Assembly (NCBI RefSeq): GCF_000244915.1 | Contig: NZ_CM001442.1 | Span: 6,646,012 to 6,710,011 of the forward strand | Direction of reading: 5' to 3' | DNA length: 64,000 nucleotides | Source of the DNA: Bradyrhizobium sp. WSM471 | GTDB taxonomy: Bacteria > Pseudomonadota > Alphaproteobacteria > Rhizobiales > Xanthobacteraceae | Shown: piece by piece, positions 25,864-34,563 of the stretch | Layout of the letters: the number at the start of each line of letters is the position of its first letter | Numbering within the stretch: the first letter of the stretch is position 1 | Position numbers and translations under genes: made by a program | Notes under the pieces: model-generated | Seen by the model: only the letters and a program-made list of their open reading frames with translations | What the model was told of the DNA's origin: nothing | Databases searched by the model: none

Positions 25864-26508
25864 ATGGATCTTTATTTCTCGCCGCTCGCCTGTTCGATGG
25901 CGAGCCGCGTCGCGCTGTATGAAGCCGGCGCCGAAGCCAAATATCTCGAAGTCGATCCGCCGACCAAGACAGTGCTGAGCGACGGCACTGACTTCCGAAC
26001 CGTGAACCCGATCGGCCTGGTGCCGACACTGCGCACCGACGAGGGCGTGGTGCTGACCGAGAACGCCGCGATCCTGCAATATATCGCCGACCGTTTCCCG
26101 CAATCGGGCCTCGGCGCCGCGGCGGGCATCGAGCGCACGCGGCTTCATCAATGGCTCTGCTTCATCGGCACCGAGCTGCACAAGGGCCTGTTCATCCCGG
26201 TGCTCGACCGCAAGGCGCCGCAGGAGACGAAAGCCTATGCGCTGGAGAAGAACCTGTCGCGGCTGGATTACCTCGACAATTACCTGAAGGGGCGCGACTT
26301 CCTGCTCGACCATTTCAGCGTCGCCGACGCCTATCTCGTCACGGTCATCAACTGGACCATGGCGACGCCGCCGATCGAGCTCGCCAAATGGCCGAACGTG
26401 AAGGCCTATTACGAACGCCTGCGTCAGCGACCGTCGATCGCCAAGGCGATCGCGGAAGAGTTCGAACTGTACAAGGCCGAGCAGGCGCGGAAGAAGGCCG
26501 CGGCGTAA
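25864..26508 (+). CDS. glutathione S-transferase
   Basis: 214 aa from the ATG at 25864, with an excellent AAGGAGG seven bases upstream. Thioredoxin-like N-terminal domain about residues 1-78, with SPLACSMASRVALYEAG (Ser/Cys at the active-site position of bacterial beta-class GSTs) and the glutathione-binding GLVPTLRTDEGVVLTENAAILQYI. All-helical C-terminal domain about 85-205, with HFSVADAYLVTVINW. It conjugates or reduces electrophiles using glutathione. Control by the divergent TetR is likely. A GC-rich hairpin follows 18 bp after the stop. Confidence 0.94.
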   Translation: MDLYFSPLACSMASRVALYEAGAEAKYLEVDPPTKTVLSDGTDFRTVNPIGLVPTLRTDEGVVLTENAAILQYIADRFPQSGLGAAAGIERTRLHQWLCFIGTELHKGLFIPVLDRKAPQETKAYALEKNLSRLDYLDNYLKGRDFLLDHFSVADAYLVTVINWTMATPPIELAKWPNVKAYYERLRQRPSIAKAIAEEFELYKAEQARKKAAA

Positions 26509-26525
26509 GCGGCATTCGAAACGAC

Positions 26526-26556
26526 CGTCGTTCCGGCCAATGCGGCCGGGACGACG
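26526..26556. repeat. palindromic hairpin after GST
   Basis: CGTCGTTCCGGCC-aatgc-GGCCGGGACGACG, a 13-bp stem with one non-Watson-Crick pair, starting 18 bp after the GST stop and 21 bp before the end of the convergent binding-protein gene. It is a repeat-like palindrome that probably also ends transcription in both directions. Confidence 0.65.
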
Positions 26557-26576
26557 GGTCCGGACGGAACACGTGA

Positions 26577-27377
26577 CTATTTCGGCGTCTGCAGTACGAC
26601 CCCGTAGCGGCCGTATATCCGATCGATCGTACCGTCGTTTCGCAGCCGTTCAACCGCTCCATCGATGGTGTCGCGCAATGCATCATCCGGACGGACCATG
26701 CCGACCGCGACGTTCCAGTTGAGATCGGCCACGGACTCGTCGCGATCCAGGATACGAAATGCCTTGTCTGGATGCGTCAGATTGAAATAACTCGCTGCAG
26801 TGGGTGTGACCGCAGCGGCATCGATCTCATGGTTTGACAAGGCATCGAGGCTGTCGCTCTCGAAGCCGAAAGTCGACGTCGGGACGTGCCGTTGACTGAT
26901 GATCATGGCAGCGACGGATCCGACCTGCACCCCGACCTTGGTATGCTCGTTGAGGCTCTGGAACGAGGCGAGCGCGCTGGATGAGGGGACGGCGAGCGCG
27001 ACGCCTGTGCGATAATACGGTTTTGAGAATCTCAAGCGGGTTTCACCCTGCGCTTCGCGGTCGGCGATGACGTCCAGAACAATGTCGCATCCGGCGCTCC
27101 GCATCTGGTACTGGGTGATGATCCAGTCGAGACGCAGCGAGACGCCGAGCTCGTGTGCCAGCGCCTCGCCCAATTCGATCTGAAAGCCGGGAGGATCGGC
27201 GGCCTTGCTTGCGAACGGAAGCGAGTTCGGATGGGCGCATAATCCGAGCACACCGGATGCGCGGATCGCGTCCAGGGTTCGCCCCTGCGCAGGATTCAGC
27301 AATCCGATCACGGCGCCGACCACAAGCGGGAGAACTGTCTTCATCCCGCGTCCTCGTATCGACATCGGCTGGTCCAT
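26577..27377 (-). CDS. periplasmic substrate-binding protein associated with the PQQ dehydrogenase (MoxJ/XoxJ-like)
   Basis: 266 aa. Signal peptide (MKTVLPLVVGAVIGLLNPAQG), then a family-3 type binding fold: LDAIRASGVLGLCAHPNSLPFAS, FQIELGEALAHELGVSLRLDW, then the central CDIVLDVIADREAQGETRLRFSKPYY. This is the kind found next to methanol-type quinoprotein dehydrogenases, where MoxJ/XoxJ assists enzyme activation. No permease is nearby, which supports that role. The ATG at 27377 directly follows the cytochrome stop (TGAATG), with GAGGG in front; a second start at 27344 is also possible. Confidence 0.85.
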   Translation of the reverse strand: MDQPMSIRGRGMKTVLPLVVGAVIGLLNPAQGRTLDAIRASGVLGLCAHPNSLPFASKAADPPGFQIELGEALAHELGVSLRLDWIITQYQMRSAGCDIVLDVIADREAQGETRLRFSKPYYRTGVALAVPSSSALASFQSLNEHTKVGVQVGSVAAMIISQRHVPTSTFGFESDSLDALSNHEIDAAAVTPTAASYFNLTHPDKAFRILDRDESVADLNWNVAVGMVRPDDALRDTIDGAVERLRNDGTIDRIYGRYGVVLQTPK

Positions 27378-27770
27378 TCAGCCCTCGCGCGGCTTCAGGG
27401 CGCGGATGTATTTGACGATCTGGTCGATCTGCGCGTCGGTGAAGGCCCCGCCGAATGCCGGCATCGCACCAGACTTGCCGTTCTTGATGCGGCTGTGCAG
27501 ATAGTCGTCGTCGCGCGGCGAGTTCATCAGCTGTGGTCCCTTGCCGGCGGCCCGGCCGCCTGCGGAGTGACAAAAGCCGCAAGTCCCCGCGAATAGCTGT
27601 TCGACGTCGAACGTCCCGTTGTCGGGTACGGGAGTGGCAGACTGCGCCTGAATCGGTGCGGCATACAGTGACGAGGCGCCCAGCACCGCCGATAGCAGCG
27701 CGGTGATCTTCTTCACATGCAAGTTCAAGGTATCCAGCTCCATATCCTGAAGCGCCACGCCCCGAAGCAC
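27378..27770 (-). CDS. periplasmic c-type cytochrome, electron acceptor of the PQQ dehydrogenase
   Basis: 130 aa. An N-terminal signal sequence (KKITALLSAVLGASSLYAAPIQAQS) is followed by one haem site CGFCH (Cys64, Cys67, His68) and a likely distal Met ligand in SGAMPAFGG (Met103). The IDQIVKYIRALKP C-terminal helix is typical of class I cytochromes. Its placement right after the dehydrogenase and before the MoxJ-like protein matches xoxG. The start is uncertain: GTG at 27770 or ATG at 27743. Lies 76 bp after the dehydrogenase. Confidence 0.88.
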   Translation of the reverse strand: MLRGVALQDMELDTLNLHVKKITALLSAVLGASSLYAAPIQAQSATPVPDNGTFDVEQLFAGTCGFCHSAGGRAAGKGPQLMNSPRDDDYLHSRIKNGKSGAMPAFGGAFTDAQIDQIVKYIRALKPREG

Positions 27771-27846
27771 GAGTCCTGAAGCACACCCGGAAATTCCAAT
27801 GCACGGGAAGCAAGCTTGCGCCTGCTCCCCGGCAATCTGCGATGAT

Positions 27847-29565
27847 TTATTTCAAGCTGAAGACGACGAGCGCCCCGTCATCACGCGGCATGCTCTTGTA
27901 GGCGCCGCCGAAGTTTGGCGCGTATTCGTCCGCCAGCATGCCGCCAAAGCCTGCGACTACGGCAATGTACTGCTTGCCGTTGACGGAATAGGAAACGATG
28001 CCGCCCTGGTGGCCGGTGCCGTTGTTGTGACTCCAGAGCTCGGCCCCGGTTTCGGCATCGTAGGCATGAAGGATGCCGCGGGAGTCGGGCACGAATACGA
28101 GATTGCCCGCAGTCGACAGCACGCTTCCGAGCGGCGGCTCAGGATAGCGAACCTCCCACTTCTTGGCGCCGGTGATGGGGTCGCGCGCGTCGAGATGTCC
28201 ATAAATCTCTCCGCCCGGAGGGGGCACCATCTTGAAATCGGCGCCGATGTTGAGCTGGACCTGGGGCGCTGTGACCGGCGTCGTCTTCTGGACGTCGAGC
28301 GTCATGCACCATTCCTGGCCGATCTTGTAGTACAGGCCGGTCTTCGGGTTGTAGGAGCCGGCGTTCCAGCTGACGCCGCCGCCGATGAAGGGGCACAGCG
28401 GCGGTTCGGTGACCTTCCCGGCGGTGAAGTCGCGACGGCCGATCAAGGCACCCGTCTTGGGATCGATATCCTTGACGAAATTGATGTTCTCAACGAGCCG
28501 CCAGACATTTTTCACGGCGAGATTGCGGTCATAGACGAAGACGAAACCGCCCTTGTTCGGGTGAACCACGAACTTCTGACCGTCGCGTTCCAGCATCACA
28601 AACTCGCCGACCGCGCTGTCGAAATCCCAGGCGTCGTGGGGCAATTCCTGATGATGGAATTTCAGCCTGCCGGTATCGACGTCGAGACCGATCACCGAAC
28701 TCGTGTAGAGATTGTCGCCGGGACGCGCGCCTTGCGTCTTGTAATCGGCACCCGACCAATCGTAGAGCGGCGCCGGGTTTGCGGTGCCCCACAGGATCGT
28801 GTTGGTCTCGGAATCGTAAGTGCCCGGCATCCAGCCACCGCCACCGCCCGTGCGCCAGGAATCGTTTCCCCACGTCTTCATGGCCTCGTCGGTGCCGGCG
28901 ACGGTCAAGAACTCCCACTTCTTCTTCCCGGTGGTGGCATCCAGGCCGAAGATCGGGCCGCGGCCCGGCCATTCACCACCTTGCGCTCCGATGATCACCG
29001 TACCCTTTGCGTAAAGCGGTGCACCGGTGAAACCGACCGTGAGCTTCTGCGAGTCGATCAGCCTGGTTTCCCAGAGGACCTTCCCCGACTTCATATCCAG
29101 GCCGAGGACCCTGCCATCCATGGTGCCGACGAAAACCTTGCCCTCGCCGAGCGCTACGCCGCGATTGTAGGGGGAATGGGTCTGACGGGAGATCAGGGCC
29201 TCGTCCAGCTCCGGAAAATGGGACCAGATCACCTCGCCTGTCGCGCCGTTGAGCGCAAAAACCCGGCTGTAAGAACCCGAGTAATAGAGCACGCCATCCG
29301 CCGCTAGCGGCATCGATTGCAGGCCGCGGGTCGAGCGCCCTGGAATGTGGGTCCAGGCAACGTTCAGATTGCCGACATTGTTTGCATTGATCTGCGCCAG
29401 CGGGCTGTAGTGATAGGATTTGTATGAACCGTGGTAGGTCAGCCAATCGTTCTGACCGCCGTTTTCGATCCGCGCAGTATCCACGGACTGGGCCAAGGCC
29501 GACGACACCACCAGCGTCGCGCCTGCAAGAAGAGGTAGACCAGACTTACACCAACGCTTCTTCAT
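27847..29565 (-). CDS. PQQ-dependent alcohol dehydrogenase, lanthanide-type active site
   Basis: 572 aa from the ATG at 29563-29565 (GGGAGGA upstream). Signal peptide ending ALAQ, then an eight-bladed quinoprotein propeller with W-docking repeats (ATGEVIWSH, KSGKVLWETR, TGKKKWEF). The active-site segment PHDAWDFD has catalytic Asp314 and a second Asp316 two residues on, the feature that marks lanthanide-using XoxF/PedH enzymes. Unusually, the adjacent-cysteine pair of methanol dehydrogenases is replaced by Thr129-His130. It oxidises a primary alcohol or aldehyde in the periplasm and passes electrons to the adjacent cytochrome. The substrate is unknown. Confidence 0.92.
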   Translation of the reverse strand: MKKRWCKSGLPLLAGATLVVSSALAQSVDTARIENGGQNDWLTYHGSYKSYHYSPLAQINANNVGNLNVAWTHIPGRSTRGLQSMPLAADGVLYYSGSYSRVFALNGATGEVIWSHFPELDEALISRQTHSPYNRGVALGEGKVFVGTMDGRVLGLDMKSGKVLWETRLIDSQKLTVGFTGAPLYAKGTVIIGAQGGEWPGRGPIFGLDATTGKKKWEFLTVAGTDEAMKTWGNDSWRTGGGGGWMPGTYDSETNTILWGTANPAPLYDWSGADYKTQGARPGDNLYTSSVIGLDVDTGRLKFHHQELPHDAWDFDSAVGEFVMLERDGQKFVVHPNKGGFVFVYDRNLAVKNVWRLVENINFVKDIDPKTGALIGRRDFTAGKVTEPPLCPFIGGGVSWNAGSYNPKTGLYYKIGQEWCMTLDVQKTTPVTAPQVQLNIGADFKMVPPPGGEIYGHLDARDPITGAKKWEVRYPEPPLGSVLSTAGNLVFVPDSRGILHAYDAETGAELWSHNNGTGHQGGIVSYSVNGKQYIAVVAGFGGMLADEYAPNFGGAYKSMPRDDGALVVFSLK

Positions 29566-29922
29566 CCGTTCCTCCCGCTTTATGTTGTTTAACTTGCGTC
29601 TCACAGACGCCGCCGCGAGGGATGTTGCAGTCCGCTATCTGTCGGTTCTTCTCCATTGCAGACGAGCCGCCAACGGCTCTCGATCGCTCTCGGCGGACAT
29701 CGCCAAAAGGTGCTACGTTCTCTGGATTGGTTGCAGTTGTGCTTATCCTCGCTCCGGCAGCGTACGCCGGATGACGAGGAGCGCAAAGACGGAACACGCG
29801 CACGGCGCGAATTTGACGCGCGGCGCAGGTCACAAACGTCAGTTGCGCTGTCCGGTTCGTTTGGCCTCGCAGTCTCAGACTGCTGCGGGCGGACGCGATA
29901 GCGCCAAGCCCCGAGGAAGGAT
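29566..29922. other. intergenic region upstream of the PQQ dehydrogenase
   Basis: 357 bp containing only short open frames with no recognisable product. It must hold the dehydrogenase promoter and the end of the TRAP operon transcript. No clear terminator or promoter consensus was found. Confidence 0.5.
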
Positions 29923-31227
29923 TTACCCGTACAGCACGCGCGGGAGGATCGTGACGATGCCGGGCCAGAGCGTCAGCAGCAGCACGAAGCCGACCATGAT
30001 GAGCAGATAAGGCATCGTGACGCGCGCGATGTAGCCGAGGCCATCGTCTGTCAAGCCCTGGATTACGAACAGATTGAAGCCGACCGGCGGGGTGATTTGC
30101 GCCATCTCGACCGCAAGCACGAGGAAGATGCCGAACCAGATCTCGTCGAAGCCGGCGCCCTTCACGATCGGCAGCACGATGGGCAGCGTCATCACGATCA
30201 TCGAGAAGCCATCGAGGAAGCAGCCGAGGATCAGATAAAAGATAATCAGCACCACGATCAGCATGAAGGGCGATAGCCCCAAGCCCTTCACGAAGGCGGC
30301 GACTGTTTGCGGGATGCCGAGGAAGGCCGCAGCGTTGCCGAGGATCGAGGCGCCGAGCACGATCAGCGCGATCATCGAGCAGGTCACGACCGAGCCGATC
30401 AGCACGTCACGCATCACCTGCTGCGACATCGAGCCCTGCGCCCAGGCGACCAGCGCCGCGCCGAACACGCCGACCGCTGCGGCCTCCGACGGCGTCGCCA
30501 GCCCGCCATACATCGAGCCGAGCACGCAGGCGATCAGGAACAGCGCCGGCGCGAGGTCCTTCAGCGCCGCAAAACGTTCGCGCCACGGCACCTGCGAGAG
30601 TTTGGCTTCCGTCTCCGGCACCATGCTGGGGTTGAGGGTCGTGTGCAGCATCACCCAGCCCATGAAGGTGGCGGCCAGCAGCAGGCCGGGCAGCAAGCCG
30701 GCCGTGAACAGCTTCAAGATCGAAACGTCGCCCAGCACGCCGTAGATGATCATGATGTTGGAGGGCGGGATCAGGAAGCCGAGCGTGCCGGCGCCGGCGA
30801 GCGAGCCGATCGCGATGTCACGGGAATAGCCGCGGCGCGTGAGCTCGTTGAGCGACATGCGGCCGATCACCTGCGTCGTCGCCGCCGACGAGCCGGAGAT
30901 CGCCGCGAATATGGTGCAGCCGATTACGTTCACATGCAGAAGACGACCCGGCAGAAGCCCTGCCCAGGGTGCGAGTCCCTGGAACAGCGAACGCGATAGA
31001 CGGGTGCGAAACAGCAGCTCGCCCATCAGGATGAACAGCGGCAACGCCAGCAGCTCCTGCGTCGTCAAGATGTTCCAGGCGTATTGCGGCAGCAGCTTGT
31101 CGAGCGGGATCGAGCGGAACATCGCCAGCAGCAGCGTCGCGGTGAGCGCAAGCGTCAGGCCGATCCATACGCCGCATGCCAGAAGCGCAAACAGGATCGC
31201 AAAGAGAGCGACGACTTCTATGGTCAT
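29923..31227 (-). CDS. dctM: TRAP transporter large permease (DctM-like)
   Basis: 434 aa, about 12 membrane helices, the normal DctM length. Conserved landmarks are LPLFILMGELLFRTRLSR, GCTIFAAISGSSAATTQVIG, AGTLGFLIPPSNIMIIYG and the C-terminal EMAQITPPVGFNLFVIQGL. It is the ion-coupled subunit that moves the substrate delivered by the DctP protein. Last gene of the hydantoinase-TRAP operon, 34 bp after DctQ. Confidence 0.95.
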   Translation of the reverse strand: MTIEVVALFAILFALLACGVWIGLTLALTATLLLAMFRSIPLDKLLPQYAWNILTTQELLALPLFILMGELLFRTRLSRSLFQGLAPWAGLLPGRLLHVNVIGCTIFAAISGSSAATTQVIGRMSLNELTRRGYSRDIAIGSLAGAGTLGFLIPPSNIMIIYGVLGDVSILKLFTAGLLPGLLLAATFMGWVMLHTTLNPSMVPETEAKLSQVPWRERFAALKDLAPALFLIACVLGSMYGGLATPSEAAAVGVFGAALVAWAQGSMSQQVMRDVLIGSVVTCSMIALIVLGASILGNAAAFLGIPQTVAAFVKGLGLSPFMLIVVLIIFYLILGCFLDGFSMIVMTLPIVLPIVKGAGFDEIWFGIFLVLAVEMAQITPPVGFNLFVIQGLTDDGLGYIARVTMPYLLIMVGFVLLLTLWPGIVTILPRVLYG

Positions 31228-31261
31228 GGAGTCCGGTGTCCGCTGGCTTGCGCAAGGGCGA

Positions 31262-31855
31262 TCATTCGACGGGCGAGGCCTTCATGCGATGATCCTCCAG
31301 CGGCAGGCCGAGCACGGCCTGAATCGCGCGCGCCAGGAACTGGAGCGTCAGCAGCAGCATGCCGAAGGTGACGACTCCTTGCGGAAACCACAGCGGGGTA
31401 TCGCTCGAGGTCGAAACCTGGCCGCGCACATAGGCGCCGAAGGCGAACTTCGCCATCGACGAGGTCAGGAAGGCCATGAAGGCGAAGCCCGCGGCGGCCG
31501 ACAGGATTTCGATCGCGCGCTGAAAGAGGGCCGGGACGTTCTTCAGCAGCAGCACGACGCGGATATGGCCACCGACGCGCAGGGTCATGGCAGCCCCGAA
31601 GGTGAAGGACGCCGCCATCAGATAGGAGGAATACTCCCACGCGATCGAGATCGTGGGCGGAAAGAACGACAGGAAGTTCGAGAGGAAGCGCGTTGCGACC
31701 TCGCACAGCATCAGCAGCGTCAGCATCAAGAGACAGCCGCCGCCGATCCAGCCGTCCAGCCGGCCAAGACGATCGATGCCGTCGAGCAGGATGCGCAGCG
31801 GCGCCGGCGCCGCTGCGTTGAGACTCTGCGGAGCTGCGGGCGAAACGCTTGCCAC
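31262..31855 (-). CDS. dctQ: TRAP transporter small permease (DctQ-like)
   Basis: 197 aa with four membrane helices (about residues 35-58, 75-95, 115-135 and 160-180). It has the WEYSSYLMAASFTFGAAMTLRVGGHIRV segment of DctQ proteins, including the conserved basic residues between helices 2 and 3. It partners with DctM. It lies 9 bp after the binding protein gene, so it is within the same transcript. Confidence 0.93.
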   Translation of the reverse strand: MASVSPAAPQSLNAAAPAPLRILLDGIDRLGRLDGWIGGGCLLMLTLLMLCEVATRFLSNFLSFFPPTISIAWEYSSYLMAASFTFGAAMTLRVGGHIRVVLLLKNVPALFQRAIEILSAAAGFAFMAFLTSSMAKFAFGAYVRGQVSTSSDTPLWFPQGVVTFGMLLLTLQFLARAIQAVLGLPLEDHRMKASPVE

Positions 31856-31864
31856 GCTCCGTCC

Positions 31865-32863
31865 TCAGCGCTTCATTTCGGCGAGATAGGCCCGCACCGG
31901 CTTGTCGGCCGCCGGCACGCGCTTGACGAAAGCGTCGAGCTGCGGCGCGGTCTTGGCGCGAATGTCCGTCATCATGGCCTCCGAGACCGGCACCACCTCC
32001 ATCCCGCCTTCCTTGAGCCGGTTGAGACTGTCGACGTCCGCCTTGAGCGAGTTCGCCCAGAAGCCCGGCTCCATCTTCGCGGCGATGCCTGCGACGAGCT
32101 GTTGCTGATCGGCGCTCAGTGCCTTCCAGGAATCGAGGTTGACGGTGAGCATCTGCGACGACCAGACGTGGTTGGTCGCGTAGATGTATTTCAGGAATTC
32201 CCAGAATTTTCCGTCGACGCCCGACACCGCCGAGGTGGAGACGCCGGAGACCGCGCCCGAGGCCAGCGCCGGGATCGTCTCACCCCACGGAATCATCACC
32301 GGCGCCATGCCGACCACGGCCAGCATCTCGACGGCGTTCTTGTCGGGCACGCGGATCTTGATGTTCTTCAACCCGTCGACATCGGCGACCTTGACCTTAA
32401 GGTGCAGATATTGGGTCGGCCAGGGCACGATGTAGAGGATCTTCTGGTTGTTGCGCGCGGCGACCTTCTCGTATTCGGGCCGCACATATTTGTGCAGCAC
32501 CTTCAATTCGTCCATGGAGCCGCAGAGAAAGGGAATGCTCTCGACGCCCATGAAGGGCTCGTCGCCGACCTGCTGAATATTGAGGACGTCGGCGAGCGGC
32601 ACCAGGCCGTCGCGCACGGCGCGCAGATGCTCGGGGCCCTTGAAGCCGAGCTGGCCACCGGCCTTCACGGTGATCGCGACCGAGCCGCCGCTCTGCTTCT
32701 TCACCTCCTCCGCGAAGGCAAACGCGTTCTGGGTGTGGAAATTGCCGTCAGGCCATACCGTCGACATGTCCCAGCTCACCGTCGCCGCTTGCGCACGGGT
32801 CGAGATGTGGCCGGCCGCGAGCAGCGTCGCTGCGCCCGCTGTAAAATTCCGTCGCGTGATCAT
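31865..32863 (-). CDS. dctP: TRAP transporter substrate-binding protein (DctP-like)
   Basis: 332 aa. Twin-arginine signal peptide (TRRNFTAGAATLLAAG, cleavage near ARAQA). DctP fold with LAFAEEVKKQSGG-like helix, the conserved substrate-anchoring Arg in KNIKIRVPDKNAVEML, and an IPWGETIPALASGAVSGV segment. Its location behind hydantoinase genes suggests a carboxylated ureide or cyclic amide as ligand (inference). Tat export, rather than Sec, is common for this family in rhizobia. Confidence 0.94.
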   Translation of the reverse strand: MITRRNFTAGAATLLAAGHISTRAQAATVSWDMSTVWPDGNFHTQNAFAFAEEVKKQSGGSVAITVKAGGQLGFKGPEHLRAVRDGLVPLADVLNIQQVGDEPFMGVESIPFLCGSMDELKVLHKYVRPEYEKVAARNNQKILYIVPWPTQYLHLKVKVADVDGLKNIKIRVPDKNAVEMLAVVGMAPVMIPWGETIPALASGAVSGVSTSAVSGVDGKFWEFLKYIYATNHVWSSQMLTVNLDSWKALSADQQQLVAGIAAKMEPGFWANSLKADVDSLNRLKEGGMEVVPVSEAMMTDIRAKTAPQLDAFVKRVPAADKPVRAYLAEMKR

Positions 32864-32902
32864 TGAGCCCCTCCGTTTGCTACGCGCACGACGCCTGAAG
32901 CG

Positions 32903-34561
32903 TCATCGCGTATGCCCATAAACTGCAACCGCGTTGTCGGCCGACACCAGGCCGCTTTCGATATCGTCGTTGACGGCTGTCGGCGCGCGCTCCCGGGGAT
33001 CGCCGATGCCGGCGCCGCCTGGTGTCAGCACCACCAGCCGGTCGTCCGGCGGCACCTGCTGAAAGCCTTTCCCACGCAGCTTCTTGCCGGACTTCAGGCC
33101 GACATAGCCGGCCTCGCCGTTCTTGCCGCCATCGCGGCCGCGTGGCGGATGATCGATGCGGTCGAACGCGGCCAGGATGTCGAACGGCGCATCGACCCCG
33201 CTGCCGACTTCGATGATCTGGCCGAGACCGCCGCGGGTGCGCCCTGCCCCGCCGGAATCCGGACGCAGCTCCTTGCGCCAGAAGATCAGCGGCGTCTGCG
33301 TCTCGGCGATCTCGACCGGCGTGCCGCGCACGCCGCTGGGATAGGCGGTCGCCGATAGCCCGTCCTTCGCGAAGCGCGCGCCGGTGCCGCCATTGGAAGT
33401 CACCGCCATCGAGAATCCGTAATTGCCGCCGGCGCCCGAGCGGGTCTGTCCGCGCACGTTGAGATTCCACAGGCACGATGTCCCTTCCGCGGGCACGCGC
33501 TCGGGAATGATCTGGCGCAGGCAGCCGAACACGACGTCGGGCAGCATCTGGCCGATGATGTGGCGCGAGGCGACCGGCGCCGGCTTCGGCGCATTGAGGA
33601 TCGCGCCCGGGGGAGCCGATACCGTCAGCGGCGAGAGCGAGCCGGCATTGTTCGGGATCTGCGAGGCGACGACGCAGCCGAGACCGAACACGGTGTAGGC
33701 GATGGTGTAGGACAGAGGCACGTTGATGCCGAATCTGGACGCGGCCGAGGTGCCGTCGAAATCGACGTGGATGCCTTCGTCCGAGATCGTCAACGTCGCC
33801 TCAAGCGAGACCGGCGCGTCATAGCCGTCGACCACCATGGTGTTGCGCCAGGTGCCCTTCGGCAGCCTGGCGATCTCGGCCAGCACGGCCTCGCGCGAGC
33901 GGTCGCAAATGTAGTCGCCGAGCGCATCGAGCGAGTCGATGCCGAACTCGGTCATCATCTCGACCAGGCGCTCGCAGCCGACGTCGTTGCAGCCGGCGAG
34001 CGAGTAGGTGTCGCCCTCGGTGTCGATCGGCAGCCGCGTGTTGGTGCGGATCATCGCCATCAGCGTCTCGTTGACGACACCCTGGTCGATCAGCTTCAGC
34101 ATGGGGATGTAGAGCCCCTCCATGAACACGTCGGTGGCGTCGGGTCCGAAGCCGATGCCGCCGATGTCCATGAGATGGCTGGTGCAGGAAAACAGCGCGA
34201 CCGGCTTGCCGTCCTTGAAGCAGGGCGTGGTGACGACGAAATCGTTGAGATGGCCGGTGCCCATCCAGGGATCGTTGGTGATATAGGCGTCGCCCTCCTT
34301 CATCGTCTCGATCGGAAAGTGGGCGATGAAGTGCTTGACCGATTCCGCCATCGAGTTGACGTGGCCGGGCGTGCCGGTCACCGCCTGCGCCAGCATCCGT
34401 CCCTTGAGGTCGAACACGCCGGCCGAGAGGTCGCCGCATTCACGCACGATCGGACTGAAGGCGGTGCGGAGCAGCACCTGCGCCTGCTCCTCGACCACGG
34501 CGATCAGCCGGTGCCACATGATCTGAAGGTCGATCAGGCTCGCGCCGCTTGCCTTGCTCAT
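32903..34561 (-). CDS. hyuB: hydantoinase B / oxoprolinase family subunit
   Basis: 552 aa, family length. Diagnostic segments are IMWHRLIAVVEEQAQVLLRTAFSPIVRECGDLSAGVFD near the N-terminus, GTPGHVNSMA, YITNDPWMGTGHLNDF (metal-binding region), and GGAGRTRGGLGQIIEVG near residue 425. With the A subunit it performs ATP-dependent opening of hydantoins, 5-oxoproline or related cyclic amides, or carboxylation in acetone-carboxylase-like relatives. It begins 2 bp after the hyuA stop, and the TRAP genes follow 39 bp later. Confidence 0.94.
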   Translation of the reverse strand: MSKASGASLIDLQIMWHRLIAVVEEQAQVLLRTAFSPIVRECGDLSAGVFDLKGRMLAQAVTGTPGHVNSMAESVKHFIAHFPIETMKEGDAYITNDPWMGTGHLNDFVVTTPCFKDGKPVALFSCTSHLMDIGGIGFGPDATDVFMEGLYIPMLKLIDQGVVNETLMAMIRTNTRLPIDTEGDTYSLAGCNDVGCERLVEMMTEFGIDSLDALGDYICDRSREAVLAEIARLPKGTWRNTMVVDGYDAPVSLEATLTISDEGIHVDFDGTSAASRFGINVPLSYTIAYTVFGLGCVVASQIPNNAGSLSPLTVSAPPGAILNAPKPAPVASRHIIGQMLPDVVFGCLRQIIPERVPAEGTSCLWNLNVRGQTRSGAGGNYGFSMAVTSNGGTGARFAKDGLSATAYPSGVRGTPVEIAETQTPLIFWRKELRPDSGGAGRTRGGLGQIIEVGSGVDAPFDILAAFDRIDHPPRGRDGGKNGEAGYVGLKSGKKLRGKGFQQVPPDDRLVVLTPGGAGIGDPRERAPTAVNDDIESGLVSADNAVAVYGHTR

Positions 34562-34563
34562 GA

